Source: Hydractinia symbiolongicarpus
Taxonomy: Eukaryota; Cnidaria; Hydrozoa; Anthoathecata; Hydractiniidae
Length of the DNA stretch: 64,000 nt
Direction: 5' to 3'
Assembly (NCBI RefSeq): GCF_029227915.1
Contig: NC_079884.1
Coordinates: 6,326,001-6,390,000, forward strand
In this document: positions 37,596 through 49,846 of the stretch, piece after piece
Numbering within the stretch: position 1 is the first letter of the stretch
Layout of the letters: every line of letters begins with the position of its first letter
Position numbers and translations under genes: made by a program
The notes under the pieces: generated by a model
What the model saw: only the letters and a program-made list of their open reading frames with translations
The model's database searches: none
What the model was told of the DNA's origin: nothing

Positions 37596-39217
37596 TTAAA
37601 TTATTTTGTCACCACTAAAACGCATGAGACTTGTAGTTTTCAAAAGTGTTTTCATTTTTGATGAGACGCTGAATAAAAGAAGTTTAATCGTCGGCAAACG
37701 AAAACCCGCGATTTCCCGTAAATCCCGGGCTTGGCCCGTATAGTTAAATGTATCTAAAGAAAGTACCCAGGGAGTAAACTGATTTCCCGAACGATTTTTC
37801 AAATTATTTCTGCACCACTAGAACGAATGAGACTTGTAGTTTTCAAAAATGTTTTCATTTTTAATGAGACGCTTAATGAAAGAGTTTTAATCGCCGGCAA
37901 ACGAAAACCCGCGATTTACCGTAAATCCCGGGCTTGGCCCGTATAGTTGAATGTATATAAAGAAGGTACCCAGGGAGTAAACTGATTTCCCGAACGATTT
38001 TTCAAATTATTTTTGCACCACTATAACGAATGAAACTTGTAGTTTCCAAAAATGTTTTCATTTTTAATGAGACGCTTAATGAAAGAGGTTTAATCGCCGG
38101 CAAACGAAATACCACGATTTCCCTAAATCCCGGGCTTGTCCGTATAGTCGAATGTTTACAAAGAAAGTACCCTGTGAGTAAACTCATTTCCAGAACGACT
38201 TTTTAAATTATCTTTTCACCACTAAAACGCATGAGACTTGTAGTTTTCAAAAATGATTTCATTTTTGATGAGACGCTGAATAAAAGGAGTTTAATCGTCG
38301 GCAAACGAAAACCCGCGGTTTCCCGTAAATCCCGGGCTTGGCCCGTATAGTTGAATGTATCTAAAGAAAGTACCCAGGGAGTAAACTAATTTCCCGCAGG
38401 ATTTTTCAAATTATTTTTGCACTACTAGAACGAATGAGACTTGTAGTTTTCAAAAATGTTTTCATTTTTGATGAGACGCTTAATGAAAGGGGTTTAATCG
38501 CCGGCAAATGAAAACCCGCGATTTCCCGTAAACCACGGGCTTGGCCCGTATAGTTGAATGTATCTAAAGAAAGTACCCAGGGAGTAAACTAATTTCCCGC
38601 AGGATTTTTCAAATTATTTCTGCACTACTAAAATGAATGAGACTTGTAGTTTTCAAAAATGTTTTCATTTTTGATGAGACGCTTAATGAAAGGGGTTTAA
38701 TCGCCGGCAAATGAAAACCCGCGATTTCCCGTAAACCACGGGCTTGGCCCGTATAGTTGAATGTATCTAAAGAAAGTACCCAGGGAGTAAACTAATTTCC
38801 CGCAGGATTTTTCAAATTATTTCTGCACTACTAGAACGAATGAGACTTGTAGTTTTCAAAAATGTTTTCATTTTTAATGAGACGCTTAATGAAAGAGGTT
38901 TAATCGCCGGCAAACGAAATACCACGATTTCCCTAAATCCCGGGCTTGTCCGTATAGTCGAATGTTTACAAAGAAAGTACCCTGTGAGTAAACTCATTTC
39001 CAGAACGACTTTTTAAATTATCTTTTCACCACTAAAACGCATGAGACTTGTAGTTTTCAAAAATGATTTCATTTTTGATGAGACGCTTAATGAAAGAGGT
39101 TTAATCGCCGACAAACGAAAACCCGCGATTTCCCGTAAATCCCGGGCTTGGCCCGTATAGTCGAATGTATACAAAGAAAGTACCCAGGGAGTAAACTCAT
39201 TTCCTGAACAATTTTTT
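37596..39217. repeat. Eight-monomer block recurring at 42661-44213 (offset 5065 bp)
   Basis: Shared markers are AATCGTCGGC, GATTTACCGTAAATCC, GAATGAAACTTG, the one-base-short CTTGTCCGTATAG, TCCCGCAGG or CGCAAG before ATTTTTC, GCACTACTAGAACG and GTAAACCACGGGC. The CACTACTA subfamily units at 38407, 38610 and 38812 recur at 43472, 43675 and 43877. Offset 5065 bp equals 25 monomers of slightly under 203 bp. Confidence 0.77.
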
Positions 39218-40028
39218 AAATTATTTTTTCTCCACTAAAACGCATGAGACTTGTAGTTTTCAAAAATGTTTTCATTTTTGATGAGACGCTTAATGAAAGG
39301 GGTTTAATCGCCGGCAAATGAAAACCCGCGATTTCCCGTAAACCACGGGCTTGGCTCGTATAGTCGAATGTATACAAAGAAAGTACCCTGTGAGTAAACT
39401 CATTTCCAGAACGATTTTTTAAATTATTTTTTCACCACTAAAACGCATAAGACTTGTAGTTTTCAAAAATATTTTCATTTTTGATGAGACGCTGAATAAA
39501 AGAAGTTTAATCGCCGGCAAACGAAAACCCGCAATTTCCCGTAAATCCCGAGCTTCGCCCGTATAGTCGAATGTATACAAAGAAAGTACCCAGGGAGTAA
39601 ACTCATTTCCCGACCAATTTTTAAATTATTTTTTCTCCACTAAAACGCATGATACTTGTAGTTTTCAAAAATGTTTTCATTTTTGATGAGACGCTGAATA
39701 AAAGAAGTTTAATCGCCGGCAAACGAAAACCCACGATTTCCCGTAAATCCCGGGCTTGGCCCGTATAGTCAAAAGTATACAAAGAAAGTACCCAGGGAGT
39801 AAACTGATTTCCCGAACGATTTTTCAAATTATTTCTGCACCACTATAACGAATGAGACTTGTAGTTTCCAAAAATGTTTTCATTTTTAATGAGACGCTTA
39901 ATGAAAGAGGTTTAATCGCCCGCAAACGAAATACCACGATTTCCCTAAATTCCGGGCTTCTCCCGTATAGTCGAATGTTTACAAAGAAAGTACCCTGTGA
40001 GTAAACTCATTTCCAGAACGACTTTTTA

Positions 40029-41890
40029 AATTATCTTTTCACCACTAAAACGCATGAGACTTGTAGTTTTCAAAAATGTTTTCATTTTTGATGAGACGCT
40101 GAATAAAAGAAGTTTAATCGCCGGCAAACGAGAACCCGCAATTTCCCGTAAATCCCGGGCTTCGCCCGTATAGTCGAATGTATACAAAGAAAGTACCCAG
40201 GGAGTAAACTCATTTCCCGACCAATTTTTAAATTATTTTTTCTCCACTAAAACGCATGATACTTGTAGTTTTCAAAAATGTTTTCATTTTTGATGAGACG
40301 TTTAATGAAAGGGTTTAATCGCCGGCAAATGAAAACCCGCGATTTCCCGTAAATCACGGGCTTGGCCCGTATAGTCGAATATATACAAAGAAAGTACCCT
40401 GTGAGTAAACTCATTTCCAGAACGATTTTTTAAATTATTTTTTCACCACTAAAACGCATAAGACTTGTAGTTTTCAAAAATGTTTTCATTTGTGATGAGA
40501 CGCTGAATAAAAGAAGTTTAATCGCCAGCAAACGAAAACCCACGATTTCCCGTAAATCCCGGGCTTGGCCCGTATAGTCAAAAGTATACAAAGAAAGTAC
40601 CCAGGGAGTAAACTCCTTTCCCAAACGATTTTTTAAATTATTTCGTCACCACTAAAACGCATGAGACTTGTAGTTTTCAAAAGTGTTTTCATTTTTGATG
40701 AGACGCTGAATAAAAGAAGTTTAATCGCCGGCAAACGAAAACCCGCGATTTCCCGTAAATCCCGGGCTTGGTCCGTATAGTTAAATGTATCTAAAGAAAG
40801 TACCCAGGGAGTAAACTGATTTCCCGAACGATTTTTCAAATTATTTCTGCACCACTATAACGAATGAGACTTGTAGTTTCCAAAAATGTTTTCATTTTTA
40901 ATGAGACGCTTAATGAAAGAGGTTTAATCGCCCGCAAACGAAATACCACGATTTCCCTAAATCCCGGGCTTCTCCCGTATAGTCGAATGTTTACAAAGAA
41001 AGTACCCTGTGAGTAAACTCATTTCCAGAACGACTTTTTAAATTATCTTTTCACCACTAAAACGCATGAGACTTGTAGTTTTCAAAAATGATTCATTTTT
41101 GATGAGACGCTGAATAAAAGGAGTTTAATCGTTGGCAAACGAAAACCCGCGATTTCCCGTAAATCCCGGGCTTGGCCCGTATAGTTGTATGTATCTAAAG
41201 AAAGTACCCAAAGAGTAAACTCATTTCCCAAACGATTTTTTAAATTATTTTTTCTCCACTAAAACGCATGAGACTTGTAGTTTTCAAAAATGTTTTCATT
41301 TTTGATGAGACGCTTAATGAAAGGGGTTTAATGGCAGGCAAATGAAAACCCGCGATTTCCCGTAAATCACGGGCTTGGCTCGTATAGTCGAATGTATACA
41401 AAGAAAGTACCCTGTGAGTAAACTCATTTCCAGAAAGATTTTTTAAATTATTTTTTCACCACTAAAACGCATAAGAATTGTAGTTTTCAAAAATGTTTTC
41501 ATTTTTGATGAGACGCTGAATAAAAGAAGTTTAATCGCCGGCAAACGAAAACCCACGATTTCCCGTAAATCCCGGGCTTGGCCCGTATAGTCAAAAGTAT
41601 ACAAAGAAAGTACCCAGGGAGTAAACTCATTTCCCGAACGATTTTTTAAATTATTTTTTCTCCACTAAAACGCATGAGACTTGTAGTTTTCAAAAATGTT
41701 TTCATTTTTGATGAGACGCTTAATGAAAGGGGTTTAATCGCCGGCAAATGAAAACCCGCGATTTCCCGTAAATCACGGGCTTGGCTCGTATAGTCGAATG
41801 TATACAAAGAAAGTACCCTGTGAGTAAACTCATTTCCAGAACGATTTTTTAAATTATTTTTTCACCACTAAAACGCATAAGACTTGTAGT
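40029..41890. repeat. Nine-monomer block recurring at about 46808-48670 (offset about 6781 bp)
   Basis: Both copies contain GGCAAACGAGAACCC, CCCGACCAATTTTTAAA (one base short), GACGTTTAATGAAAGGGTTT (one base short), TTTCGTCACC, CGCCCGCAAACG, CTTCTCCCG, AAAATGATTCATTT (one base short), AATCGTTGGC, TTGTATGTATC and CCCAAAGAG. Order 4/1-2-1-6-3-4-2-1-2. Several independent one-base deletions are shared, which makes common descent secure. Confidence 0.78.
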
Positions 41891-42902
41891 TTTCAAAAGT
41901 GTTTTCATTTTTGATGAGACGCTGAATAAAAGAAGTTTAATCGTCGGCAAACGAAAACCCGCGATTTCCCGTAAATCCCGGGCTTGGCCCGTATAGTTAA
42001 ATGTATCTAAAGAAAGTACCCTGTGAGTAAACTCATTTCCAGAACGACTTTTTAAATTATCTTTTCACCACTAAAACGCATGAGACTTGTAGTTTTCAAA
42101 AATGATTTCATTTTTGATGAGACGCTGAATAAAAGGAGTTTAATCGTCGGCAAACGAAAACCCGCGGTTTCCCGTAAATCCCGGGCTTGGCCCGTATAGT
42201 TGAATGTATCTAAAGAAAGTACCCAGGGAGTAAACTAATTTCCCGCAAGATTTTTCAAATTATTTCTGCACTACTAGAACGAATGAGACTTGTAGTTTTC
42301 AAAAATGTTTTCATTTTTGATGAGACGCTTAATGAAAGGGGTTTAATCGCCGGCAAATGAAAACCCGCGATTTCCCGTAAACCACGGGCTTGGCCCGTAT
42401 AGTCAAAAGTATACAAAGAAAGTACCCAGGGAGTAAACTCATTTCCCGAACGATTTTTTAAATTATTTTTTCTCCACTAAAACGCATGAGACTTGTAGTT
42501 TTCAAAAATGTTTTCATTTTTGATGAGACGCTTAATGAAAGGGGTTTAATCGCCGGCAAATGAAAACCCGCGATTTCCCGTAAATCACGGGCTTGGCTCG
42601 TATAGTCGAATGTATACAAAGAAAGTACCCTGTGAGTAAACTCATTTCCAGAACGATTTTTTAAATTATTTTTTCACCACTAAAACGCATAAGACTTGTA
42701 GTTTTCAAAAGTGTTTTCATTTTTGATGAGACGCTGAATAAAAGAAGTTTAATCGTCGGCAAACGAAAACCCGCGATTTCCCGTAAATCCCGGGCTTGGC
42801 CCGTATAGTTAAATGTATCTAAAGAAAGTACCCAGGGAGTAAACTGATTTCCCGAACGATTTTTCAAATTATTTCTGCACCACTAGAACGAATGAGACTT
42901 GT

Positions 42903-44213
42903 AGTTTTCAAAAATGTTTTCATTTTTAATGAGACACTTAATGAAAGAGTTTTAATCGCCGGCAAACGAAAACCCGCGATTTACCGTAAATCCCGGGCTT
43001 GGCCCGTATAGTTGAATGTATATAAAGAAGGTACCCAGGGAGTAAACTGATTTCCCGAACGATTTTTCAAATTATTTCTGCACCACTATAACGAATGAAA
43101 CTTGTAGTTTCCAAAAATGTTTTCATTTTTAATGAGACGCTTAATGAAAGAGGTTTAATCGCCGGCAAACGAAATACCACGATTTCCCTAAATCCCGGGC
43201 TTGTCCGTATAGTCGAATGTTTACAAAGAAAGTACCCTGTGAGTAAACTCATTTCCAGAACGACTTTTTAAATTATCTTTTCACCACTAAAACGCATGAG
43301 ACTTGTAGTTTTCAAAAATGATTTCATTTTTGATGAGACGCTGAATAAAAGGAGTTTAATCGTCGGCAAACGAAAACCCGCGGTTTCCCGTAAATCCCGG
43401 GCTTGGCCCGTATAGTTGAATGTATCTAAAGAAAGTACCCAGGGAGTAAACTAATTTCCCGCAAGATTTTTCAAATTATTTCTGCACTACTAGAACGAAT
43501 GAGACTTGTAGTTTTCAAAAATGTTTTCATTTTTGATGAGACGCTTAATGAAAGGGGTTTAATCGCCGGCAAATGAAAACCCGCGATTTCCCGTAAACCA
43601 CGGGCTTGGCCCGTATAGTTGAATGTATCTAAAGAAAGTAACCAGGGAGTAAACTAATTTCCCGCAGGATTTTTCAAATTATTTCTGCACTACTAAAACG
43701 AATGAGACTTGTAGTTTTCAAAAATGTTTTCATTTTTGATGAGACGCTTAATGAAAGGGGTTTAATCGCCGGCAAATGAAAACCCGCGATTTCCCGTAAA
43801 CCACGTGCTTGGCCCGTATAGTTGAATGTATCTAAAGAAAGTACCCAGGAAGTAAACTAATTTCCCGCAGGATTTTTCAAATTATTTCTGCACTACTAGA
43901 ACGAATGAGACTTGTAGTTTTCAAAAATGTTTTCATTTTTAATGAGACGCTTAATGAAAGAGGTTTAATCGCCGGCAAACGAAATACCACGATTTCCCTA
44001 AATCCCGGGCTTGTCCGTATAGTCGAATGTTTACAAAGAAAGTACCCTGTGAGTAAACTCATTTCCAGAACGACTTTTTAAATTATCTTTTCACCACTAA
44101 AACGCATGAGACTTGTAGTTTTCAAAAATGATTTCATTTTTGATGAGACGCTTAATGAAAGAGGTTTAATCGCCGACAAACGAAAACCCGCGATTTCCCG
44201 TAAATCCCGGGCT
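42903..44213. repeat. First copy of an out-of-register 1311-bp tandem duplication
   Basis: This segment starts at AGTTTTCAAAAATG inside a type 7 monomer and ends at CCCGGGCT inside a 4/5 hybrid. It is repeated immediately at 44214-45524. Both copies carry the rare AGTAACCAGGG, ACCACGTGCTTGG, CCAGGAAGTAAAC, GAGACACTTAATG and GATTTACCG. The length is about 6.46 monomers, so the ends are at different points of the 203-bp unit. Confidence 0.9.
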
Positions 44214-44377
44214 AGTTTTCAAAAATGTTTTCATTTTTAATGAGACACTTAATGAAAGAGTTTTAATCGCCGGCAAACGAAAACCCGCGATTTACCGTAA
44301 ATCCCGGGCTTGGCCCGTATAGTTGAATGTATATAAAGAAGGTACCCAGGGAGTAAACTGATTTCCCGAACGATTTT
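44080..44377. repeat. Composite 298-bp unit spanning the phase break at 44213/44214
   Basis: About 134 bp of a 4/5-type monomer are followed directly by about 164 bp of a type 7 monomer. CGGGCT runs straight into AGTTTTC, skipping TGGCCCGTATAG and the rest. It is the only unit I found that departs from about 203 bp by more than 1-2 bp. Only one base (T) could be shared by both parents at the joint, so there is essentially no microhomology. Confidence 0.88.
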
Positions 44378-45524
44378 TCAAATTATTTCTGCACCACTAT
44401 AACGAATGAAACTTGTAGTTTCCAAAAATGTTTTCATTTTTAATGAGACGCTTAATGAAAGAGGTTTAATCGCCGGCAAACGAAATACCACGATTTCCCT
44501 AAATCCCGGGCTTGTCCGTATAGTCGAATGTTTACAAAGAAAGTACCCTGTGAGTAAACTCATTTCCAGAACGACTTTTTAAATTATCTTTTCACCACTA
44601 AAACGCATGAGACTTGTAGTTTTCAAAAATGATTTCATTTTTGATGAGACGCTGAATAAAAGGAGTTTAATCGTCGGCAAACGAAAACCCGCGGTTTCCC
44701 GTAAATCCCGGGCTTGGCCCGTATAGTTGAATGTATCTAAAGAAAGTACCCAGGGAGTAAACTAATTTCCCGCAAGATTTTTCAAATTATTTCTGCACTA
44801 CTAGAACGAATGAGACTTGTAGTTTTCAAAAATGTTTTCATTTTTGATGAGACGCTTAATGAAAGGGGTTTAATCGCCGGCAAATGAAAACCCGCGATTT
44901 CCCGTAAACCACGGGCTTGGCCCGTATAGTTGAATGTATCTAAAGAAAGTAACCAGGGAGTAAACTAATTTCCCGCAGGATTTTTCAAATTATTTCTGCA
45001 CTACTAAAACGAATGAGACTTGTAGTTTTCAAAAATGTTTTCATTTTTGATGAGACGCTTAATGAAAGGGGTTTAATCGCCGGCAAATGAAAACCCGCGA
45101 TTTCCCGTAAACCACGTGCTTGGCCCGTATAGTTGAATGTATCTAAAGAAAGTACCCAGGAAGTAAACTAATTTCCCGCAGGATTTTTCAAATTATTTCT
45201 GCACTACTAGAACGAATGAGACTTGTAGTTTTCAAAAATGTTTTCATTTTTAATGAGACGCTTAATGAAAGAGGTTTAATCGCCGGCAAACGAAATACCA
45301 CGATTTCCCTAAATCCCGGGCTTGTCCGTATAGTCGAATGTTTACAAAGAAAGTACCCTGTGAGTAAACTCATTTCCAGAACGACTTTTTAAATTATCTT
45401 TTCACCACTAAAACGCATGAGACTTGTAGTTTTCAAAAATGATTTCATTTTTGATGAGACGCTTAATGAAAGAGGTTTAATCGCCGACAAACGAAAACCC
45501 GCGATTTCCCGTAAATCCCGGGCT
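44214..45524. repeat. Second copy of the out-of-register 1311-bp duplication
   Basis: It matches 42903-44213 at every place I compared, including all private variants. After 45524 the array resumes in phase (CGGGCT then TGGCCCGTATAG), exactly where the first copy was interrupted. The apparent absence of differences points to a very recent event or an assembly duplication. Confidence 0.9.
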
Positions 45525-46198
45525 TGGCCCGTATAGTCGAATGTATACAAAGAAAGTACCCAGGGAGTAAACTCATTTCCTGAACAATTTTTTAAATTAT
45601 TTTTTCTCCACTAAAACGCATGAGACTTGTAGTTTTCAAAAATGTTTTCATTTTTGATGAGACGCTTAATGAAAGGGGTTTAATCGCCGGCAAATGAAAA
45701 CCCGCGATTTCCCGTAAACCACGGGCTTGGCTCGTATAGTCGAATGTATACAAAGAAAGTACCCTGTGAGTAAACTCATTTCCAGAACGATTTTTTAAAT
45801 TATTTTTTCACCACTAAAACGCATAAGACTTGTAGTTTTCAAAAATATTTTCATTTTTGATGAGACGCTGAATAAAAGAAGTTTAATCGCCGGCAAACGA
45901 AAACCCGCAATTTCCCGTAAATCCCGAGCTTCGCCCGTATAGTCGAATGTATACAAAGAAAGTACCCAGGGAGTAAACTCATTTCCCGACCAATTTTTAA
46001 ATTATTTTTTCTCCATTAAAACGCATGATACTTGTAGTTTTCAAAAATGTTTTCATTTTTGATGAGACGTTTAATGAAAGGGTTTAATCGCCGGCAAATG
46101 AAAACCCGCGATTTCCCGTAAATCACGGGCTTGGCCCGTATAGTCGAATATATACAAAGAAAGTACCCTGTGAGTAAACTCATTTCCAGAACGATTTT

Positions 46199-47210
46199 TT
46201 AAATTATTTTTTCACCACTAAAACGCATAAGACTTGTAGTTTTCAAAAATGTTTTCATTTGTGATGAGACGCTGAATAAAAGAAGTTTAATCGCCGGCAA
46301 ACGAAAACCCACGATTTCCCGTAAATCCCGGGCTTGGCCCGTATAGTCAAAAGTATACAAAGAAAGTACCCAGGGAGTAAACTCCTTTCCCAAACGATTT
46401 TTTAAATTATTTCGTCACCACTAAAACGCATGAGACTTGTAGTTTTCAAAAGTGTTTTCATTTTTGATGAGACGCTGAATAAAAGAAGTTTTATCGCCGG
46501 CAAACGAAAACCCGCGATTTCCCGTAAATCCCGGGCTTGGTCCGTATAGTTAAATGTATCTAAAGAAAGTACCCAGGGAGTAAACTGATTTCCCGAACGA
46601 TTTTTCAAATTATTTCTGCACCACTATAACGAATGAGACTTGTAGTTTCCAAAAATGTTTTCATTTTTAATGAGACGTTTAATGAAAGAGGTTTAATCGC
46701 CCGCAAACGAAATACCACGATTTCCCTAAATTCCGGGCTTCTCCCGTATAGTCGAATGTTTACAAAGAAAGTACCCTGTGAGTAAACTCATTTCCAGAAC
46801 GACTTTTTAAATTATCTTTTCACCACTAAAACGCATGAGACTTGTAGTTTTCAAAAATGTTTTCATTTTTGATGAGACGCTGAATAAAAGAAGTTTAATC
46901 GCCGGCAAACGAGAACCCGCAATTTCCCGTAAATCCCGGGCTTCGCCCGTATAGTCGAATGTATACAAAGAAAGTACCCAGGGAGTAAACTCATTTCCCG
47001 ACCAATTTTTAAATTATTTTTTCTCCACTAAAACGCATGATACTTGTAGTTTTCAAAAATGTTTTCATTTTTGATGAGACGTTTAATGAAAGGGTTTAAT
47101 CGCCGGCAAATGAAAACCCGCGATTTCCCGTAAATCACGGGCTTGGCCCGTATAGTCGAATATATACAAAGAAAGTACCCTGTGAGTAAACTCATTTCCA
47201 GAACGATTTT
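46199..47210. repeat. Pentamer cycle 1-6-3-4/1-2 (1012 bp)
   Basis: Five units, with type 1 returning at 47211 followed again by 6 and 3. The unit is 1012 bp, not 1015, because it contains several one-base-short monomers (GACCAATTTTTAAA, GACGTTTAATGAAAGGGTTT, CTAAATTCC). The type 4 unit has type 1 GAATAAAAGAAG and CGAGAACCCGCAATTT. Confidence 0.72.
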
Positions 47211-49846
47211 TTAAATTATTTCTTCACCACTAAAACGCATAAGACTTGTAGTTTTCAAAAATGTTTTCATTTGTGATGAGACGCTGAATAAAAGAAGTTT
47301 AATCGCCAGCAAACGAAAACCCACGATTTCCCGTAAATCCCGGGCTTGGCCCGTATAGTCAAAAGTATACAAAGAAAGTACCCAGGGAGTAAACTCCTTT
47401 CCCAAACGATTTTTTAAATTATTTCGTCACCACTAAAACGCATGAGACTTGTAGTTTTCAAAAGTGTTTTCATTTTTGATGAGACGCTGAATAAAAGAAG
47501 TTTAATCGCCGGCAAACGAAAACCCGCGATTTCCCGTAAATCCCGGGCTTGGTCCGTATAGTTAAATGTATCTAAAGAAAGTACCCAGGGAGTAAACTGA
47601 TTTCCCGAACGATTTTTCAAATTATTTCTGCACCACTATAACGAATGAGACTTGTAGTTTCCAAAAATGTTTTCATTTTTAATGAGACGCTTAATGAAAG
47701 AGGTTTAATCGCCCGCAAACGAAATACCACGATTTCCCAAAATCCCGGGCTTCTCCCGTATAGTCGAATGTTTACAAAGAAAGTACCCTGTGAGTAAACT
47801 CATTTCCAGAACGACTTTTTAAATTATCTTTTCACCACTAAAACGCATGAGACTTGTAGTTTTCAAAAATGATTCATTTTTGATGAGACGCTGAATAAAA
47901 GGAGTTTAATCGTTGGCAAACGAAAACCCGCGATTTCCCGTAAATCCCGGGCTTGGCCCGTATAGTTGTATGTATCTAAAGAAAGTACCCAAAGAGTAAA
48001 CTCATTTCCCAAACGATTTTTTAAATTATTTTTTCTCCACTAAAACGCATGAGACTTGTAGTTTTCAAAAATGTTTTCATTTTTGATGAGACGCTTAATG
48101 AAAGGGGTTTAATGGCCGGCAAATGAAAACCCGCGATTTCCCGTAAATCACGGGCTTGGCTCGTATAGTCGAATGTATACAAAGAAAGTACCCTGTGAGT
48201 AAACTCATTTCCAGAACGATTTTTTAAATTATTTTTTCACCACTAAAACGCATAAGACTTGTAGTTTTCAAAAATGTTTTCATTTTTGATGAGACGCTGA
48301 ATAAAAGAAGTTTAATCGCCGGCAAACGAAAACCCACGATTTCCCGTAAATCCCGGGCTTGGCCCGTATAGTCAAAAGTATACAAAGAAAGTACCCAGGG
48401 AGTAAACTCATTTCCCGAACGATTTTTTAAATTATTTTTTCTCCACTAAAACGCATGAGACTTGTAGTTTTCAAAAATGTTTTCATTTTTGATGAGACGC
48501 TTAATGAAAGGGGTTTAATCGCCGGCAAATGAAAACCCGCGATTTCCCGTAAATCACGGGCTTGGCTCGTATAGTCGAATGTATACAAAGAAAGTACCCT
48601 GTGAGTAAACTCATTTCCAGAACGATTTTTTAAATTATTTTTTCACCACTAAAACGCATAAGACTTGTAGTTTTCAAAAATGTTTTCATTTGTGAGGAGA
48701 CGCTGAATAAAAGAAGTTTAATCGCCGGCAAACGAAAACCCACGATTTCCCGTAAAGCCCGGGCTTGGCCCGTATAGTCAAAAGTATACAAAGAAAGTAC
48801 CCAGGGAGTAAACTCATTTCCCGAACGATTTTTCACATTATTTCTGCACCACTTTAACGAATGAGACTTGTAGCTTCCAAAAATGTTTTCATTTTTAATG
48901 AGACGCTTAATGAAAGAGGTTTAATCGCCGGCAAACGAAATACCACGATTTCCCTAAATCCCGGGCTTGACCCGTATAGTCGAATGTTTACAAAGAAAGT
49001 ACCCTGTGAGTAAACTCATTTCCAGAACGACTTTTTAAATTATCTTTTCATCACTAAAATGCATGAGACTTGTAGTTTTCAAAAATGATTTCATTTTTGA
49101 TGAGACGCTGAATAAAAGAAGTTTAATCGCCGGCAAACGAAAACCCAGGAAATTTTCCGTAAATCCCGGGCTTGGCCCGTATAGTCAAAAGTATACAAAG
49201 AAAGTACCCAGGTAGTAAACTCATTTCCAGAACGATTTTTTAAATTATTTTTTCTCCACCAAAACGCATGAGACTTGTAGTTTTCAAAAATGTATTCATT
49301 TTTAATGAGACGCTTAATGAAAGAGGTTTAATCGCCGGCAAACGAAATACCACGATTTCCCTAAATCCCGGGCTTGTCCCGTATAGTCGAATGTATACAA
49401 AGAAAGTACCCTGTGAGTAAACTCATTTCCAGAACGATTTTTTAAATTATTTCGTCACCACTAAAACGCATGAGACTTGTAGTTTTCAAAAGTGTTTTCA
49501 TTTTTGATGAGACGCTGAATAAAAGAAGTTTAATCGCCGGCAAACGAAAACCCGCGATTTCCCGTAAATCCCGGGCTTGGTCCGTATAGTTAAATGTATC
49601 TAAAGAAAGTACCCAGGGAGTAAACTGATTTCCCGAACGATTTTTCAAATTATTTCTGCACCACTATAACGAATGAGACTTGTAGTTTCCAAAAATGTTT
49701 TCATTTTTAATGAGACGCTTAATGAAAGAGGTTTAATCGCCCGCAAACGAAATACCACGATTTCCCTAAATCCCGGGCTTCTCCCGTATAGTCGAATGTT
49801 TACAAAGAAAGTACCCTGTGAGTAAACTCATTTCCAGAACGACTTT

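Noticed and set aside
44080-44377. Insertion of a mobile element at the phase break near 44214
   Set aside because: Both sides of the joint are ordinary satellite sequence, with no foreign bases, terminal inverted repeats or target-site duplication. A 1311-bp tandem duplication explains it fully.
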